From the NCBI RefSeq assembly GCF_905171765.1, contig NC_053391.1, positions 261,967,918 to 262,031,917 of the forward strand: a stretch of 64,000 nucleotides of DNA, read 5' to 3'. The first letter of the stretch is position 1. Each line of letters opens with the position of its first letter. This DNA comes from Bufo bufo (Eukaryota; Chordata; Amphibia; Anura; Bufonidae). The translations under genes were made by a program, and so were the position numbers. Below the pieces are notes generated by a model, which was not told the DNA's origin, did no database searches, and saw only the letters and a program-made list of their open reading frames with translations. This document shows positions 46,085 to 56,430 of the stretch, one piece after another.

Positions 46085-46615
46085 TGTCACCGCCAGTTCT
46101 GTGAGAAGGTCTGTTAGACATTTTTCTCTACCTCTTGGATGACGCTCCTTGTTTTGGTTTCACTTTGTCATCTCCTTTCCTTCTCCCGGCTGTCACCTAT
46201 TTACACTAATTGTCCCCCTTTATATTCCCTCCGATACTGCCTCACTTTGCGGTTTATACTTCTTCCTGGATGAGTTGTTCACTGCTGGAGGCTACTACTG
46301 CTGATTCCTCAGATAAGTCTTTTTCCTTTATTTGTGTTTCCTTGCTGGCTTGATTCTAGGTGACCCTGACTCCGTCCGTATTAAGTGCAGGGAGCCGGTG
46401 GTCGTGTCCCCTCACTATTATAGGGTTTTCAGGTGTCACACAGTATAAGGTACGTGGGCATGCAATCGTCTACCATAAAGACCTTTGCATGAGCATAGCA
46501 GTCAGGGAGAGCTCTAGGGGTTTTATAGGGCTCACCCATATGCTCCTTAGTTTGGGATCAAGCCAGTCGGAAATTTATTTAAAAGTTCCAGCTTTCTGCA
46601 ACACCATCCGTGACA
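46085..46615 (+). repeat. gypsy-3 3' LTR
   Basis: 531 bp; partner of 40812-41342. It is directly followed by the truncated gypsy-4 LTR. Confidence 0.94.
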
Positions 46616-47032
46616 TAGAGGCTCTACTGTAGTCTGCCTCTGACTTCTCACCATGCGGTTGATATTTCCTCTTGGAGTTCCTGCTGGTTGTTTGTGGATC
46701 CCTTGTCCTATCTTTTCCCAAGCTAAGTTCTGCTTCTGTGTTGTTTGTGTCAGTCTCGGTCTCAGGGAGACGCTGGCCCCTTTACTGTGGAAAGTACCGG
46801 TAGTCTCATTCCCCGTTCCCTAATCTAGGGTTTGCTACAGTATTAGCAGGGTCTAGGTACGAGTGTATGTGTTTGTCCACCATCAGGGCTTGCACATACT
46901 GTGAGGAGTCAGGGAGAGACTCAGGGATTGCTAGGAGGTAACCATCTCTCCCTCACTAGCTTCTAGGCCTAGACTGTTATCCTATGCTGTCTGTTTATCT
47001 GGTGTACCTGTTATCCACATTACCCCGTGACA
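46616..47032 (+). repeat. gypsy-4 5' LTR, truncated
   Basis: 417 bp matching 60962-61382, ending CCCCGTGACA. It begins abruptly at the gypsy-3 boundary. Confidence 0.9.
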
Positions 47033-47079
47033 TTATCAACAGCCAACCCCGTCATTATTTTCCTTGCTGTGTGCAGATA

Positions 47080-48301
47080 TGGATACTGTTGATGCACTGG
47101 TGGTTCGCATGCAGTGATTATCTTTGGAGGTAGCTGAACTCCGTGAATCTGTTGCTCAGTTTCAGAAATATCTGGTGTCTGGTTCGGTCAGTGGGAACCA
47201 GGTTAGCCTTGAACCTAAAGTTGCATTCCCAGATAATTTTGTTCGGTTCAGAGAATCTTGCAATGCAAACTGTATTTTCGTCTGCATTTGTTCTTTTCGG
47301 GGAACAAAAATCCAAGAGTGGGGATTATTATGTCTCTGCTAAAAGGTGATGCTCAGTCATGGGCTTTTTCTCTACTGATCGACTCTCAATCCCTCCGATC
47401 AGTGGATGAATTTTTCAGAGCCCTGGGCCTGATTTATGATGATCCAAATCGGGTTTCTTTGGCCGAATCTATGCTGTGTAGCTTGAGCCAGGGAGAACGT
47501 TTTGCAGAGTCATACTGCTCTGAATCTAGGAGATGGGTGACTTATTCGGAGTGGAATGATCCAGCACTCCGCAGTCAATTCTGTCAAGGGTTGTCTGTGA
47601 GACTAAAAGACGCCCTGGCATTCCACGAAAACCTTGATTCATTGGAGGTGGCTATGTCCCTGGCCTTTCAGATTGATAGACGTCTGAGAGAGAGGTGCAA
47701 GGTTCCCCTCACTCGGGATACATTATTATATGGAGAGACTGCCTCTTCTGTCCCTAGGGGGTCAGAGACATCAGAGTTTCTGTCAGGTGATGAACCTATG
47801 CAATTGGGACAGATCTCTTCTTGCCCTGATAATAGGAAACTCAATGTCCTGAGAAGGCTTTGTTTCTTTTGTGGTAAAGAAGGAGATTTTGTTAAAGTAT
47901 GTCTTTATAATAAACCTCAGGTTGAAAAAGGGATTGTAACTAAGGGGTTTAGCTCTCTTACTCTTGGCAGTGTGGGTGTAGAACCAGAGAAGGTATTTTT
48001 GTTGTTTGCCTGTAGTACCCGATTTCTCCTGCCTGCCATGGGGGCACAAGACTCAGAAAATATTGATTTGGAAGTATTTATTGACAGGTACGCAGGGGTG
48101 AACCTTGTGGATTATCAGTTCGTTCAGAATCATGGTTTTAAAACTAGTGCATTAAGCAAGGTGATATCTGTGTTTGCTATTGATTTTGCCCCCCTATCAC
48201 AAAAGTGTCTTACTCATATGGTGCACAAAAGTAATTTGAGGGTGATTCCTATTTTGAGTCCATTTCTTGTTTTGTTCGGAAGGGTCTGCCTGCTCCCCTA
48301 A
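47080..48301 (+). pseudogene. gypsy-4 gag and protease
   Basis: Start at 47080 (ATGGATACTGTTG), stop at codon 13, then readable gag (SLEVAELRESVAQFQ). The open frame 47258-48301 covers the capsid-like region (SLAESMLCSLSQGERFAE). The zinc knuckle reads CFFCGKEGDFVKVC, with Asp where His is expected. The protease active site reads FIDRYAGVNLVD, so the DSG/DTG triplet is lost. Confidence 0.85.
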
Positions 48302-48598
48302 TGCTGGGTTTACCATGGTTGACCAGACATAGTCCTACCATAGATTGGCAAACAAGACAGATTAGTAATTGGAGTGATTTCTGTATTGACAACTGTCTTG
48401 GCGCGTCACTTTCTGTGGTCCCCCCCCCCCCCCTTTCTTTCTGATTTAGCTGACGTATTCTCTGAGGGTGAAGATCAGGTGTTACCCCTTCACCGAGAGT
48501 ATGATTGTCCGGTCAACCTGATTCCCGGAGCTAAATTGCCAAAGTCTCGGCTGTATAATCTTTCTCAACCCGAAAGAGTAGCTATGCGAGAGTATATT
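48302..48598 (+). pseudogene. gypsy-4 protease end and reverse transcriptase start
   Basis: Pieces LGLPWLTRHSPTIDW-like and LHREYDCPVNLIPGAKLPK, ending at VAMREYIAES at the hAT-N2 junction. A C-run at 48421-48434 shifts the frame. The next pol codons are at 53467. Confidence 0.8.
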
Positions 48599-49079
48599 GC
48601 TGAGAGCAGGGGCATACATAGAAATCACTGGGCCCCATAGCAAGAGTCTGAATTTGGCCCCCAACCCCGCCCACTACCCACCCCTGGCCATCCCACCTCC
48701 TGGCCCATCCCACCTCCTGGTTCCTCCCCCCATTTGCCAATAAATGTATTCATGTTCTACTGAAACCGTTAGAAACCTATAAATAATAGGTGCTGAATTC
48801 AAGTGCTTATAGCGCTTTATAATCCGTACTCTCTCTGTATGGGAGTAAGGATCTCCCTGGGGCTGCAGTGAGCTATGTACAGCACACATCACTGCTCCTG
48901 CCTATCTGCTTTGGTAATGCCGGGCATAGATGGGCTATGTCAGGCTTTGGCAGAGTGGGCACAGGGCCCCATATATGTGCGAGCACAGCTGAACAAGTGC
49001 AGGGCAGGAGCCCGCATACACATAGCTCCTCCTGCCTGTGTCCACTGTGCTAAAGTCTGACACAGTCCATCCTCCACAT

Positions 49080-49662
49080 CCTAACCCCTTTGTTACTAAT
49101 GCCATTTTTTCATCACTTCTCTCACCGAAAAAAATAAATAAAATGTGATCAAATAGTCACACACACTCCAAAATAGTATCAATAAAAACTACAGTTCATC
49201 CCGCATAAAATGAGCCTCCACACAGCTCAGTAGATATACCTATAAAAAAGTTATAGGGGTCAGAATATGATGATGTAAAAAAGTTAATAAAACATTTTTA
49301 TCAAAGTGTTAATGTATTTTTACACTATTTAGACATAAAAAACCTATATATGTGGTATCATTGTAATCGTACTGACCCAGAGAATGAAGGGCACAGGTCA
49401 GTTTTGCCGCAAAGGGAATGCCGTAGGGACAAAACCCATAAAAAGGTGGAAAAATGGTGGTGTTATTTTTTTCAAATTCTACCCCATTTAAAACTTTTTT
49501 GCCCTTTTCACACTACGTTGTATGCCATATTAAAGTACAACTTCTCCCACAAAAAATAAGCCCTCATACATCTATGTGAACGGAAAAATAATAAGTTATG
49601 ACTCGAGAAAGATAGGGAAGAAAAAAGAAAATGAAAAAATGAAAAAACCTCTGTTATCCTAA
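49080..49662. repeat. Possible piggyBac-like repeat segment in hAT-N2
   Basis: The segment resembles the repeated body of the element at 53658-56008: AGTATCAATAAAAACTACAG / CATCCCGCA / AAAATGAGCC / ATGTGGTATCATTG. It is diverged and I do not see its ends. Confidence 0.45.
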
Positions 49663-49669
49663 GGATTAA

Positions 49670-49999
49670 AGGGGCTATCTAACCCCTATTATGCCCCCCA
49701 AAATGCCCAGGCACTGCATACAGATAATACTTATGCCCAATGGGGGGGTGCAGCCAATAGTAGGTTGCGTCGGAAATGAGCCTCCCTAGCATCACCCGCG
49801 ATGCTAGGGAGGCTTGTTCCCATTGTGGCCTGCTATTGGCTGCACCCCCCTATGTCGCTGGATGTATTCATCTGCGTGATGTGAGGGAGGCAGTGGCAGT
49901 TGTGCGGGCATCAGGAGCAATGCAGATGCCGGGGTATGAGGTAAGTAAGGTGCCTGGCCCCGGGCATTTTGGGGGTCATTATAGGGGTTGGATAACCCC
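49670..49999. mobile_element. TTAA-flanked MITE in hAT-N2
   Basis: TTAA at 49666-49669 and 50000-50003. Tips AGGGGCTATCTAACCCC and, inverted, AGGGGTTATCCAACCCC. An inner palindrome, CCTCCCTAGCATCACCCGCGATGCTAGGG-type, is centred at about 49798. No frame. Confidence 0.85.
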
Positions 50000-50330
50000 T
50001 TTAACTCCTTGCTGCTGATGCTGAGCGTGCACATAGCCACCAATCATATTCTCCCCCCCCTTTCCTGCAAGGTGACTGATGTGCTGGGGGGCCCTGTAGG
50101 GTCATAGAGGTCTCAGGAGGACAGTGTGCTTCCCCCCTCTTCCCCCGGGCATTTTGGGGGTCATTATAGGGGTTGGATAACCCCTTTAACTCCTTGCTAC
50201 TGATGCTGAGCGTGCACATAGCCACCAATCATATTCTCCCCCCCCCTTTCCTGCAAGGTGACTGATGTGCTGGGGGGCCCTGTAGGGTCATAGAGGTCTC
50301 AGGAGAACAGTGTGCTTCCCCCCTCTTCCC
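49961..50330. repeat. Tandem duplication, 185-bp unit
   Basis: CGGGCATTTTGGGGGTCATT at 49961 recurs at 50146. The two units are nearly identical over 185 bases, including the right tip of the TTAA MITE. So the duplication happened after the MITE inserted. A partly inverted copy of the last part follows at about 50352-50405. Confidence 0.9.
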
Positions 50331-50470
50331 CCGGGGAGTGGGGGGGGGGGAGTAGGAGAAAAGCACACTGTCCTCCTGAGTCCTCTATGACCCTACAGGG
50401 CCCATTCCCCCCAAATCCCACTGCTGCCCTCCCCCCATCAAGAATACCCATATCCAACCAATACTATATA

Positions 50471-52115
50471 CAGTCAGGTACATAAATATGGGAACATCAG
50501 CACAATTCTAACATTTTTGGCTCTATACACCACCACAATGGATTTGAAATGAAACAAACAAGATGTGCTTTAACTGCAGACTGTCAGCTTTAATTTGAGG
50601 GTATTTACATCCAAATCAGGTAAACGGTGTAGCAATTACAACAGTTTGCATATGTGCCTCCCACGTGTTAAGGGACCAAAAGTAATGGGACAATTGGCTT
50701 CTCAGCTGTTCTGTGGCCAGGTGTGTGTTATTCCCTCATTATCCCAATTACAATGAGCAGATAAAAGGTCCAGAGTTCATTTCAAGTGTGCTATTTTTAT
50801 TTGGAATATGTTGCTGTCAACTCTCAAGATGAGATCCAAAGAGCTGTCACTATCAGTGAAGAAAGCCATCATAAGGTTGAAAAAACAAAACAAACCCATC
50901 AGAGAGATAGCAAAAACATTATGCGTGGCAAAAACAACTGTTTGGAACAGTCTAATAAAGAAGGAACGCACCGGTGAGCTCAGCAACACCAAAAGACCAG
51001 GAAGACCACGGAAAACAACTGTGGTGGATGACCGAAGATTTCTTTCCCTGGTGAAGAAAACACCTTTCACAACAGTTGGCCAGATCAAGAACACTCTCCA
51101 GGAGGTAGGTGTATGTGTGTCAAAGTCAACAATCAAGAGAAGACTTCACCAGAGTGAATACAGAGGGTTCACCACAATATGTAAACCATTGGTGAGCCTC
51201 AAAAACAGGAAGGCCAGATTAGGGTTTGCCAAGTGAGATCTAAAAAAAGCCTTCACAGTTCTGGAATAACATCCTATGTACAGATGAGACCAAGAGAAAA
51301 TTGTACCAGAGTGATGGGAAGAGAAGAGTATGGAGAAGGAAAAGAACTGCTCATGATCCTAAGCATACCACCTCATCAGTGAAGCATGGTGGTGGTAGTG
51401 TCATGGCGTGGGCATGTATGGCTGCCAATGGAACTGGTTCTCTTGTATTTATTGATGATGTGACTGCTGACAAAAGCAGCAGGATGAATTCTGAAGTGTT
51501 TCGGGCAATATTATCTGCTCATATTCAGCCAAATGCTTCAGAACTCATTGGAAGGCGCTTCACACTACAGATGGACAATGACCCATACTTCAAAAGGAAC
51601 CAAAGAGTTTTTTAAGGGAAAGAAGTGGAATGTTATGCAATGGCCAAGTCAATCACCTGACCTGAATCCGATTAAGCATACATTACACTTGCTGAAGACA
51701 AAACTGAAGGGAAAATGCCCCAAGAACAAGCAAGAACGTAAGACAGTTGCAGTAGAGGCCTGGCAGAGCATCACCAGGGATAAAACCCAGCATCTGGTGA
51801 TGTCAATGCCTTCCAGACTTCAGGCTGTAATTGACTGCAAAGGATTTTCAACCAAGTATTAAAAAGTGAAAGTTTGATTTATGATTATTATTCTGTCCCA
51901 TTACTTTTGGTCTCTTAACAAGTGGGAGGCACATATGCAAACTGTTGTAATTCCTACACCGTTCACCTGATTTGGATGTAAATACCCTCAAATTAAAGCT
52001 GACAGTCTGAAGTTAAAGCACATCTTGTTTGTTTCATTTAAAATCCATTGTGTTGGTGTATAGAGCCAAAAATGTTAGAATTGTGTCGTTGTCCCAATAT
52101 TTATGGACCTGACTG
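50471..52115 (+). mobile_element. Tc1/mariner element Tc1-C
   Basis: 1645 bp flanked by TA (50469-50470, 52116-52117). Terminal inverted repeats of about 215 bp start CAGTCAGG and contain AACATTTTTGGCTCTATACACC and, at their inner end, CCAAAAGTAATGGGACA. This is a different Tc1 family from A and B. Confidence 0.94.
50808..51862 (+). pseudogene. Tc1-C transposase
   Basis: Start at 50808 or, more likely, the Met of MRSKELSLSVKKAII at 50829. The DNA-binding part has KPIREIAKTLCVAKTTVWN and a GRPRKTT linker. TGA at 51234-51236 stops the frame after KARLGFAK. The catalytic part: TDETKRKLYQSDGK (first Asp), FTLQMDNDPYF (second Asp) with a frameshift just after, then SPDLNPIKHTLHLL, where Lys stands at the third acidic position. 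The stop, the frameshift and the missing catalytic Glu each would inactivate it. Confidence 0.9.
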
Positions 52116-52117
52116 TA

Positions 52118-53458
52118 TGAACTTTATATTAAGTCTTCTTCTGTCCTCTTACTGTGGCACACTTCTGATGACTGTCTTGAGGGCAGGCGGCAGATGGCGG
52201 GCAGCACATGAGCGCAGACAGGATAACTCTGCCACGCCAGGTTCACACCTTTATTAGGGTGACCAGACATCCAGTTTTAGGCCGGACAGTCTGGTTTTTA
52301 GACTCCTGGTCCTCCGTCCGGCACAAGGCCAGGACGGACGGCCAGAAGTCCTTTTTTGTGGTCATCGGCGACTCTAGACTTGGCGAGTACGGGGCACTTT
52401 TAGGAGCACTCACATCACAGCGCAGAGCACACTGATGTCAAGTCGCACATACGGCAGCGCCAGCATCAGGCCAGTCAATTCTGGTTTGTGCAGGCGTGGC
52501 CACTCGGGAAGTGGAGGAACAGACTCTAAGGAGCGCAGCTGCGTTAAGATACTCACTGGTCTGTGCTGTGGGCCGTCGGGGATTGCTCAAAGGGGAAGAA
52601 GGGCAGGCGCTGGTCATTTTGAAAGGGGTTAATAATAACTACGGTGTGGGTCCTGGGAACAGCTAAAATGGGGGAAAAAATAAGTGTGAAGAGGAGACTG
52701 AAAGGGGTTAATAAATACTGTGAATGAGGAACTGCTGAAAAGGGTTAATGTGAAGGCCCTTCACAGTAGTTATTAACCCGTTTCAGCAGTCCCCCATTCA
52801 CAGTATTTATTAACCCCTCGGGGGACTGCTGAAAATGGTTAATAAATACTGTGAATGGGGTACTGCTGAAAGGGGTTTATAACTACTACTGTGAAGGGGA
52901 GACTAGCTGGCTCCACACCCCCCAGCCCCTCAGCCCCTAAGCCCCTCCAGGACACCCCTGGCCCCTCCACAAGTCCTTACCTCTCCTCCACCCGGTGATG
53001 GGGGCATGGCTTCATGGAGGTAAGCGTGGTTTATAGGTTTGGGGGCGTGGTCGGTGAGGTCCGTGAAGCCAGTGGCCACCCTAGTCTTTATGTGTGCCTG
53101 CGCTCCTCCTGCTGCCTGATACACTGGCCAATCAGCAGCATGATCCTTGCGTTGCTAAAAACTGTTTGGCCAGTGTGAAATGCAGATGCAGTGTGCCTGG
53201 GAGGAAGCCTCAGCCCGAATCATAGTGGAGGTCAGACAGAGGGGTCGCGTCAACCAAGGGGCGTGGGGCCCAGGGTTGGAGCTGGAGGGAGAAGTTCAAG
53301 AACACAAGTGGGCGGGCCACAGACCGCCTCAAACTATGAATAAACTTTCACTCTCTTGTGCAGAGTAGGGGGCGGAGCCTTCCATCTGCTCCGGGCACCC
53401 CTGTGCCACGGGCCCCATAGTAACAGCGTGGTCTGCCTATATTGTCAGTATGCCACTG
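52118..53458. other. Right part of hAT-N2, non-coding
   Basis: Contains a TAGGGTGACCAGACATCC-type repeat start at about 52256, GGTTAATAATAACTAC and AATACTGTGAATG segments arranged as inverted copies at about 52620-52890, and a GC-rich tail. No convincing frame. Confidence 0.5.
52690..52890. repeat. Inverted-repeat cluster in hAT-N2
   Basis: GGGTTAATAAATACTGTGAATG at about 52698 pairs with its complement at about 52794-52816. A further direct copy is at 52838. CTGCTGAAA and TTTCAGCAG also alternate. Confidence 0.75.
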
Positions 53459-53466
53459 GCCGAGAG

Positions 53467-53657
53467 TTTGACAAAAGGACATATAAGACATTGCCGCAGG
53501 CTTCTTTTTCGTTAAAAAAAAGATGGGACCCTTAGACCATGTTTACACTTTCGTGAGCTCAATCTTATTACTGTCCGTGATCCGTACTGCCTCCCCTTGA
53601 TTCCGAACTTGTTTTATCAGATTTTCGGAGCCAAGATGTGCTCCAAGTTGGATTTAA
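53467..53657 (+). pseudogene. gypsy-4 reverse transcriptase, second piece
   Basis: FVKKKD-like region in shifted frames, then LPLIPNLFYQIFGAKMCSK, ending LDL at the TTAA (53654-53657) where the next element is inserted. In gypsy-1 and gypsy-3 the same place reads on to GAYNL. Confidence 0.8.
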
Positions 53658-56008
53658 CCACTTTCCGTCCGCCCATAGGATATAAACGTCCTATGGGTGG
53701 ATCTCTATTTCTGAACGCACGTTTTAAAACGTCCGTTCAGAAAGTGCAGCTGCACGTTAATCGTGCAGCTGCTGATCGGGTTGCCCGCTGTCAGTGACAG
53801 CAGGGCAACCCAGAGAGAAGTCAGGGACAGTTCCCAGGTGTCCCTGCCTTCTGGATCGCTGCATACACGCTATGCGCTTCCTGTTCCGGCCCGGCAGTCA
53901 TGTGACCGCCGTGACCGGAGAGTGCAGGAGCTGTGTGAGGTCTTTCACAGACCTCGATCAGCCCTGCTCTGAGGCTGTACAGCGCAGAATTATGCTGTAC
54001 AGCCTCTCTGAGGGGTGCATTTCCTTATGTAACTGGGGCTACTATGTCAGCCCCAGTTACAGGAGAAATCAACAGTGAAAAAAAAAAAAAAAAAGTGAAG
54101 CAAATGTCCCCCAGAGTACTTGTATGACCTTATGGGGGACGAAAAGTGTAAAATAAAAATAAAAAATAAATAAAGGGTTAAAAAAAAAAAAAAAAGTTTA
54201 ACATGTAAAAAAAAAAAAGTCCCCAAGTAAGGAATAAAAAAAAAAAGTTAAAAATAGAAAAAATAAAATAAAATAGACATATTTGGTATTGCCGCATTCG
54301 TAAAAATCAGCTCTATAAAAATATCGCATGACCTAACCCCTCGGGTGAACACCGTAAAAAAAAACTGTGTCGAAACAAGCAATTTTTGTCACCGTACATC
54401 ACAAAATGTGCAACACTAAGTGATCAAAAACGCGTATGTCCCACAAAATGGTACCAATAAAACCGTCACCTCATCCCGCAAAAAATGAGCCCCTACATAA
54501 GACAATCTCTCAAAAAATAAAAAAACTATAACTCTTAGAACATGGAGACACTAAAACATCATTTTTTTGGTTTCAAAAATGCTATTATTGTGTTAAAGTG
54601 AAACAAATAAAAAAAAGTATACATATTAGGTATTGCCGCGTCCGTAAAAACCAGCTCTATAAAAATATCACATGAGCTAACCCCTCAGGTGAACACCGTA
54701 AAAAATAAAAAAATAAAAACTGTGTCAAAACAAGCAATTTTTGTCACCTTGCATCACAAAAGGTGCAACACCAAGTGATCAAAAACGCGTATGTCCCACA
54801 AAATAGTACCAATAAAACCGTCACCTCATCCCGCAAAAAATGAGCCCCTACATAAGAAAATCTCTCAAAAAATAAAAAAAACTATAGCTCTCAGAACATG
54901 GACACATTAAAACATCATTTTTTTGTTTCAAAAATGCTATTATTGTGTAAAACTTTAATAAATGAGAAAAAGTATACATATTAGGTATCGCCACGTCCGT
55001 AACAATCTGCTCTATAAAAATGTCACTTGACTGAACCCCTCAGGTGAACGCTGTAAAAATAAATAAATAGAAACTGTGCTAAAACAACCAATTTTTTGGT
55101 CACCTTGCCCCATAAAGTGTTATAATGAATGATCAAAAAATGATATGTACCCAAAAATAGTACTAATAAAACTGGCACCTTATCCCCTAGTTTCCAAAAT
55201 GGGGTCACTTCTTGGGAGTTTCTACTGTAAGGGTGCATCAGGGGGCTTCAAATGGGACATGGCATCTAAAAACCATGTGGAGTTCCTTTTCTTCTGCGCC
55301 CTGCCGTGTGCCCATACAGCAGTTTATGACCACATGTGGGGTGTTTCTGTAAATCGCAGAATCTGGGTAATAAAATGGAAAATCTGCCAAAAAAGTGAAA
55401 TTTTAAAATTTGATCTCCATTTTCCTTTAATTCTTGTGGAACGCCTAAAGGGTTAACAAAGTTTGTAAAATCGGTTTTGAATACCTTGAGGGGTGTAGTT
55501 TCTACAATGGGGTCATTTATGGGGGTATCCACTATGTAGGCCCCACAAAGTGACTTCAGACCTGAACTGGTCCTTAAAAAGTGGGTTTTGGCAATTTTCT
55601 TAAAAATTTGAAGAATTGCTTCTAAACTTCTAAACCTTCTAACGTCCTAAAAAAATAAAATGACATTTCCAAAATGATGCCAACATAAAGTAGACATATG
55701 GGGAATGTAAGTAATAAATATTTTATGAGGTATCACTTTCTGTTTTAAAAGCAGAGAAATTGAAATTTAGAAAATTGTGAATTTTTCAATTTTTGGGGTA
55801 AATTTGGGATTTTTTCATAAATAAAGGTGAAATATTTTGACTCAAATTTATGATTATCATGAAGTACAATGTGTCACGAGAAAACAATCTCTGAATGACT
55901 TGGATAAATAAAGGCGTTCCAAAGTTATTACCACATAAAGTGAAATATGTCAGTTTTGCAAAATTAGGCCTGGTCAGGAAGGGGGCAAATGGCCCAGATG
56001 GCAGGTGG
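53658..56008. mobile_element. piggyBac-like non-autonomous element, 2.35 kb
   Basis: TTAA at 53654-53657 and 56009-56012. Tips CCACTTTCCG and, inverted, CCACCTGCCA. The right 300 bp, inverted, align with the left end and body of the large piggyBac (AAACTGACATATTTCACTTT, GATTGTTTTCTCGTGACACA, TTGTACTTCATGA). No transposase. The frame of gypsy-4 resumes at 56013 as [20 protein letters not shown]. Confidence 0.88.
54285..55340. repeat. Three ~350-bp tandem units inside the 53658-56008 element
   Basis: GGTATTGCCG occurs at 54285 and 54629 and GGTATCGCC at 54984 (spacings 344 and 355). Each unit has CTCTATAAAAAT, GGTGAACACCGTAAAAA, AACAAGCAATTTTTGTCACC and CAAAAACGCGTATGTCCCAC, the third more diverged. 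Confidence 0.85.
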
Positions 56009-56012
56009 TTAA

Positions 56013-56422
56013 GAGGGGCTTATAATCGGATAAGAATCAGGGAAGGGGACGAATGGAAGACTGCATTTAATACACCTGAGGGTCACTTCGAAAACTTGGT
56101 AATGCCTTTTGGATTGACGAATGCTCCGGCGGTCTTTCAGCACTTTATTAATGACATTTTTCATCACTTGGTGGGGAGGTTTGTTGTTATATACCTCGAT
56201 GAGATACTAATTTGCTCGCCCGATATGGAGACTCATTAGGATCATTTAAGACAAGTATTATTGATCCTCCGGGAGAATAAGTTATATGCTAAGTTGGAAA
56301 AATGTCTGTTTGCGGTCCAGTAGCTGCAGTTCCTGGGTTACCTGCTTTCTTCCTCAGGTATTCATACAGATCCAGAAAAGGTCTGTGCAGTATTGGACTG
56401 GGATCGACCTGAGAATCAGAAA
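56013..56422 (+). pseudogene. gypsy-4 reverse transcriptase, third piece
   Basis: [40 protein letters not shown], then the active-site box reads [11 protein letters not shown], with Glu replacing the second Asp. TAG at 56237-56239 and another stop near 56321. It ends at PENQKVL at the hAT-like MITE. Confidence 0.87.
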
Positions 56423-56430
56423 GTGCTGAC

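Larger units (their letters stand above)
40812..46615 (+). mobile_element. Ty3/gypsy chromodomain retrotransposon (gypsy-3)
   Basis: LTRs at 40812-41342 and 46085-46615, both 531 bp, TGTCACCGCC...CCGTGACA. It is the same family as gypsy-1, with matching LTR and protein sequences, but on the opposite strand. No target duplication: left flank TTCAG (satellite), right flank TAGAG (inside a gypsy-4 LTR). It carries a CR1 insertion at 44301-44816 and many lesions. Confidence 0.93.
48607..53458. mobile_element. Composite hAT-like element (hAT-N2), 4.85 kb
   Basis: Tips CAGGGGCATAC and, inverted, CAGTGGCATAC; both ends also carry GGGCCCCATAG just inside, as in hAT-N1. The 8-bp flanks are GCTGAGAG (48599-48606) and GCCGAGAG (53459-53466), one mismatch. 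It interrupts gypsy-4 reverse transcriptase. It holds a TTAA MITE, a 185-bp tandem duplication and Tc1-C. No hAT transposase is recognisable. Confidence 0.82.
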
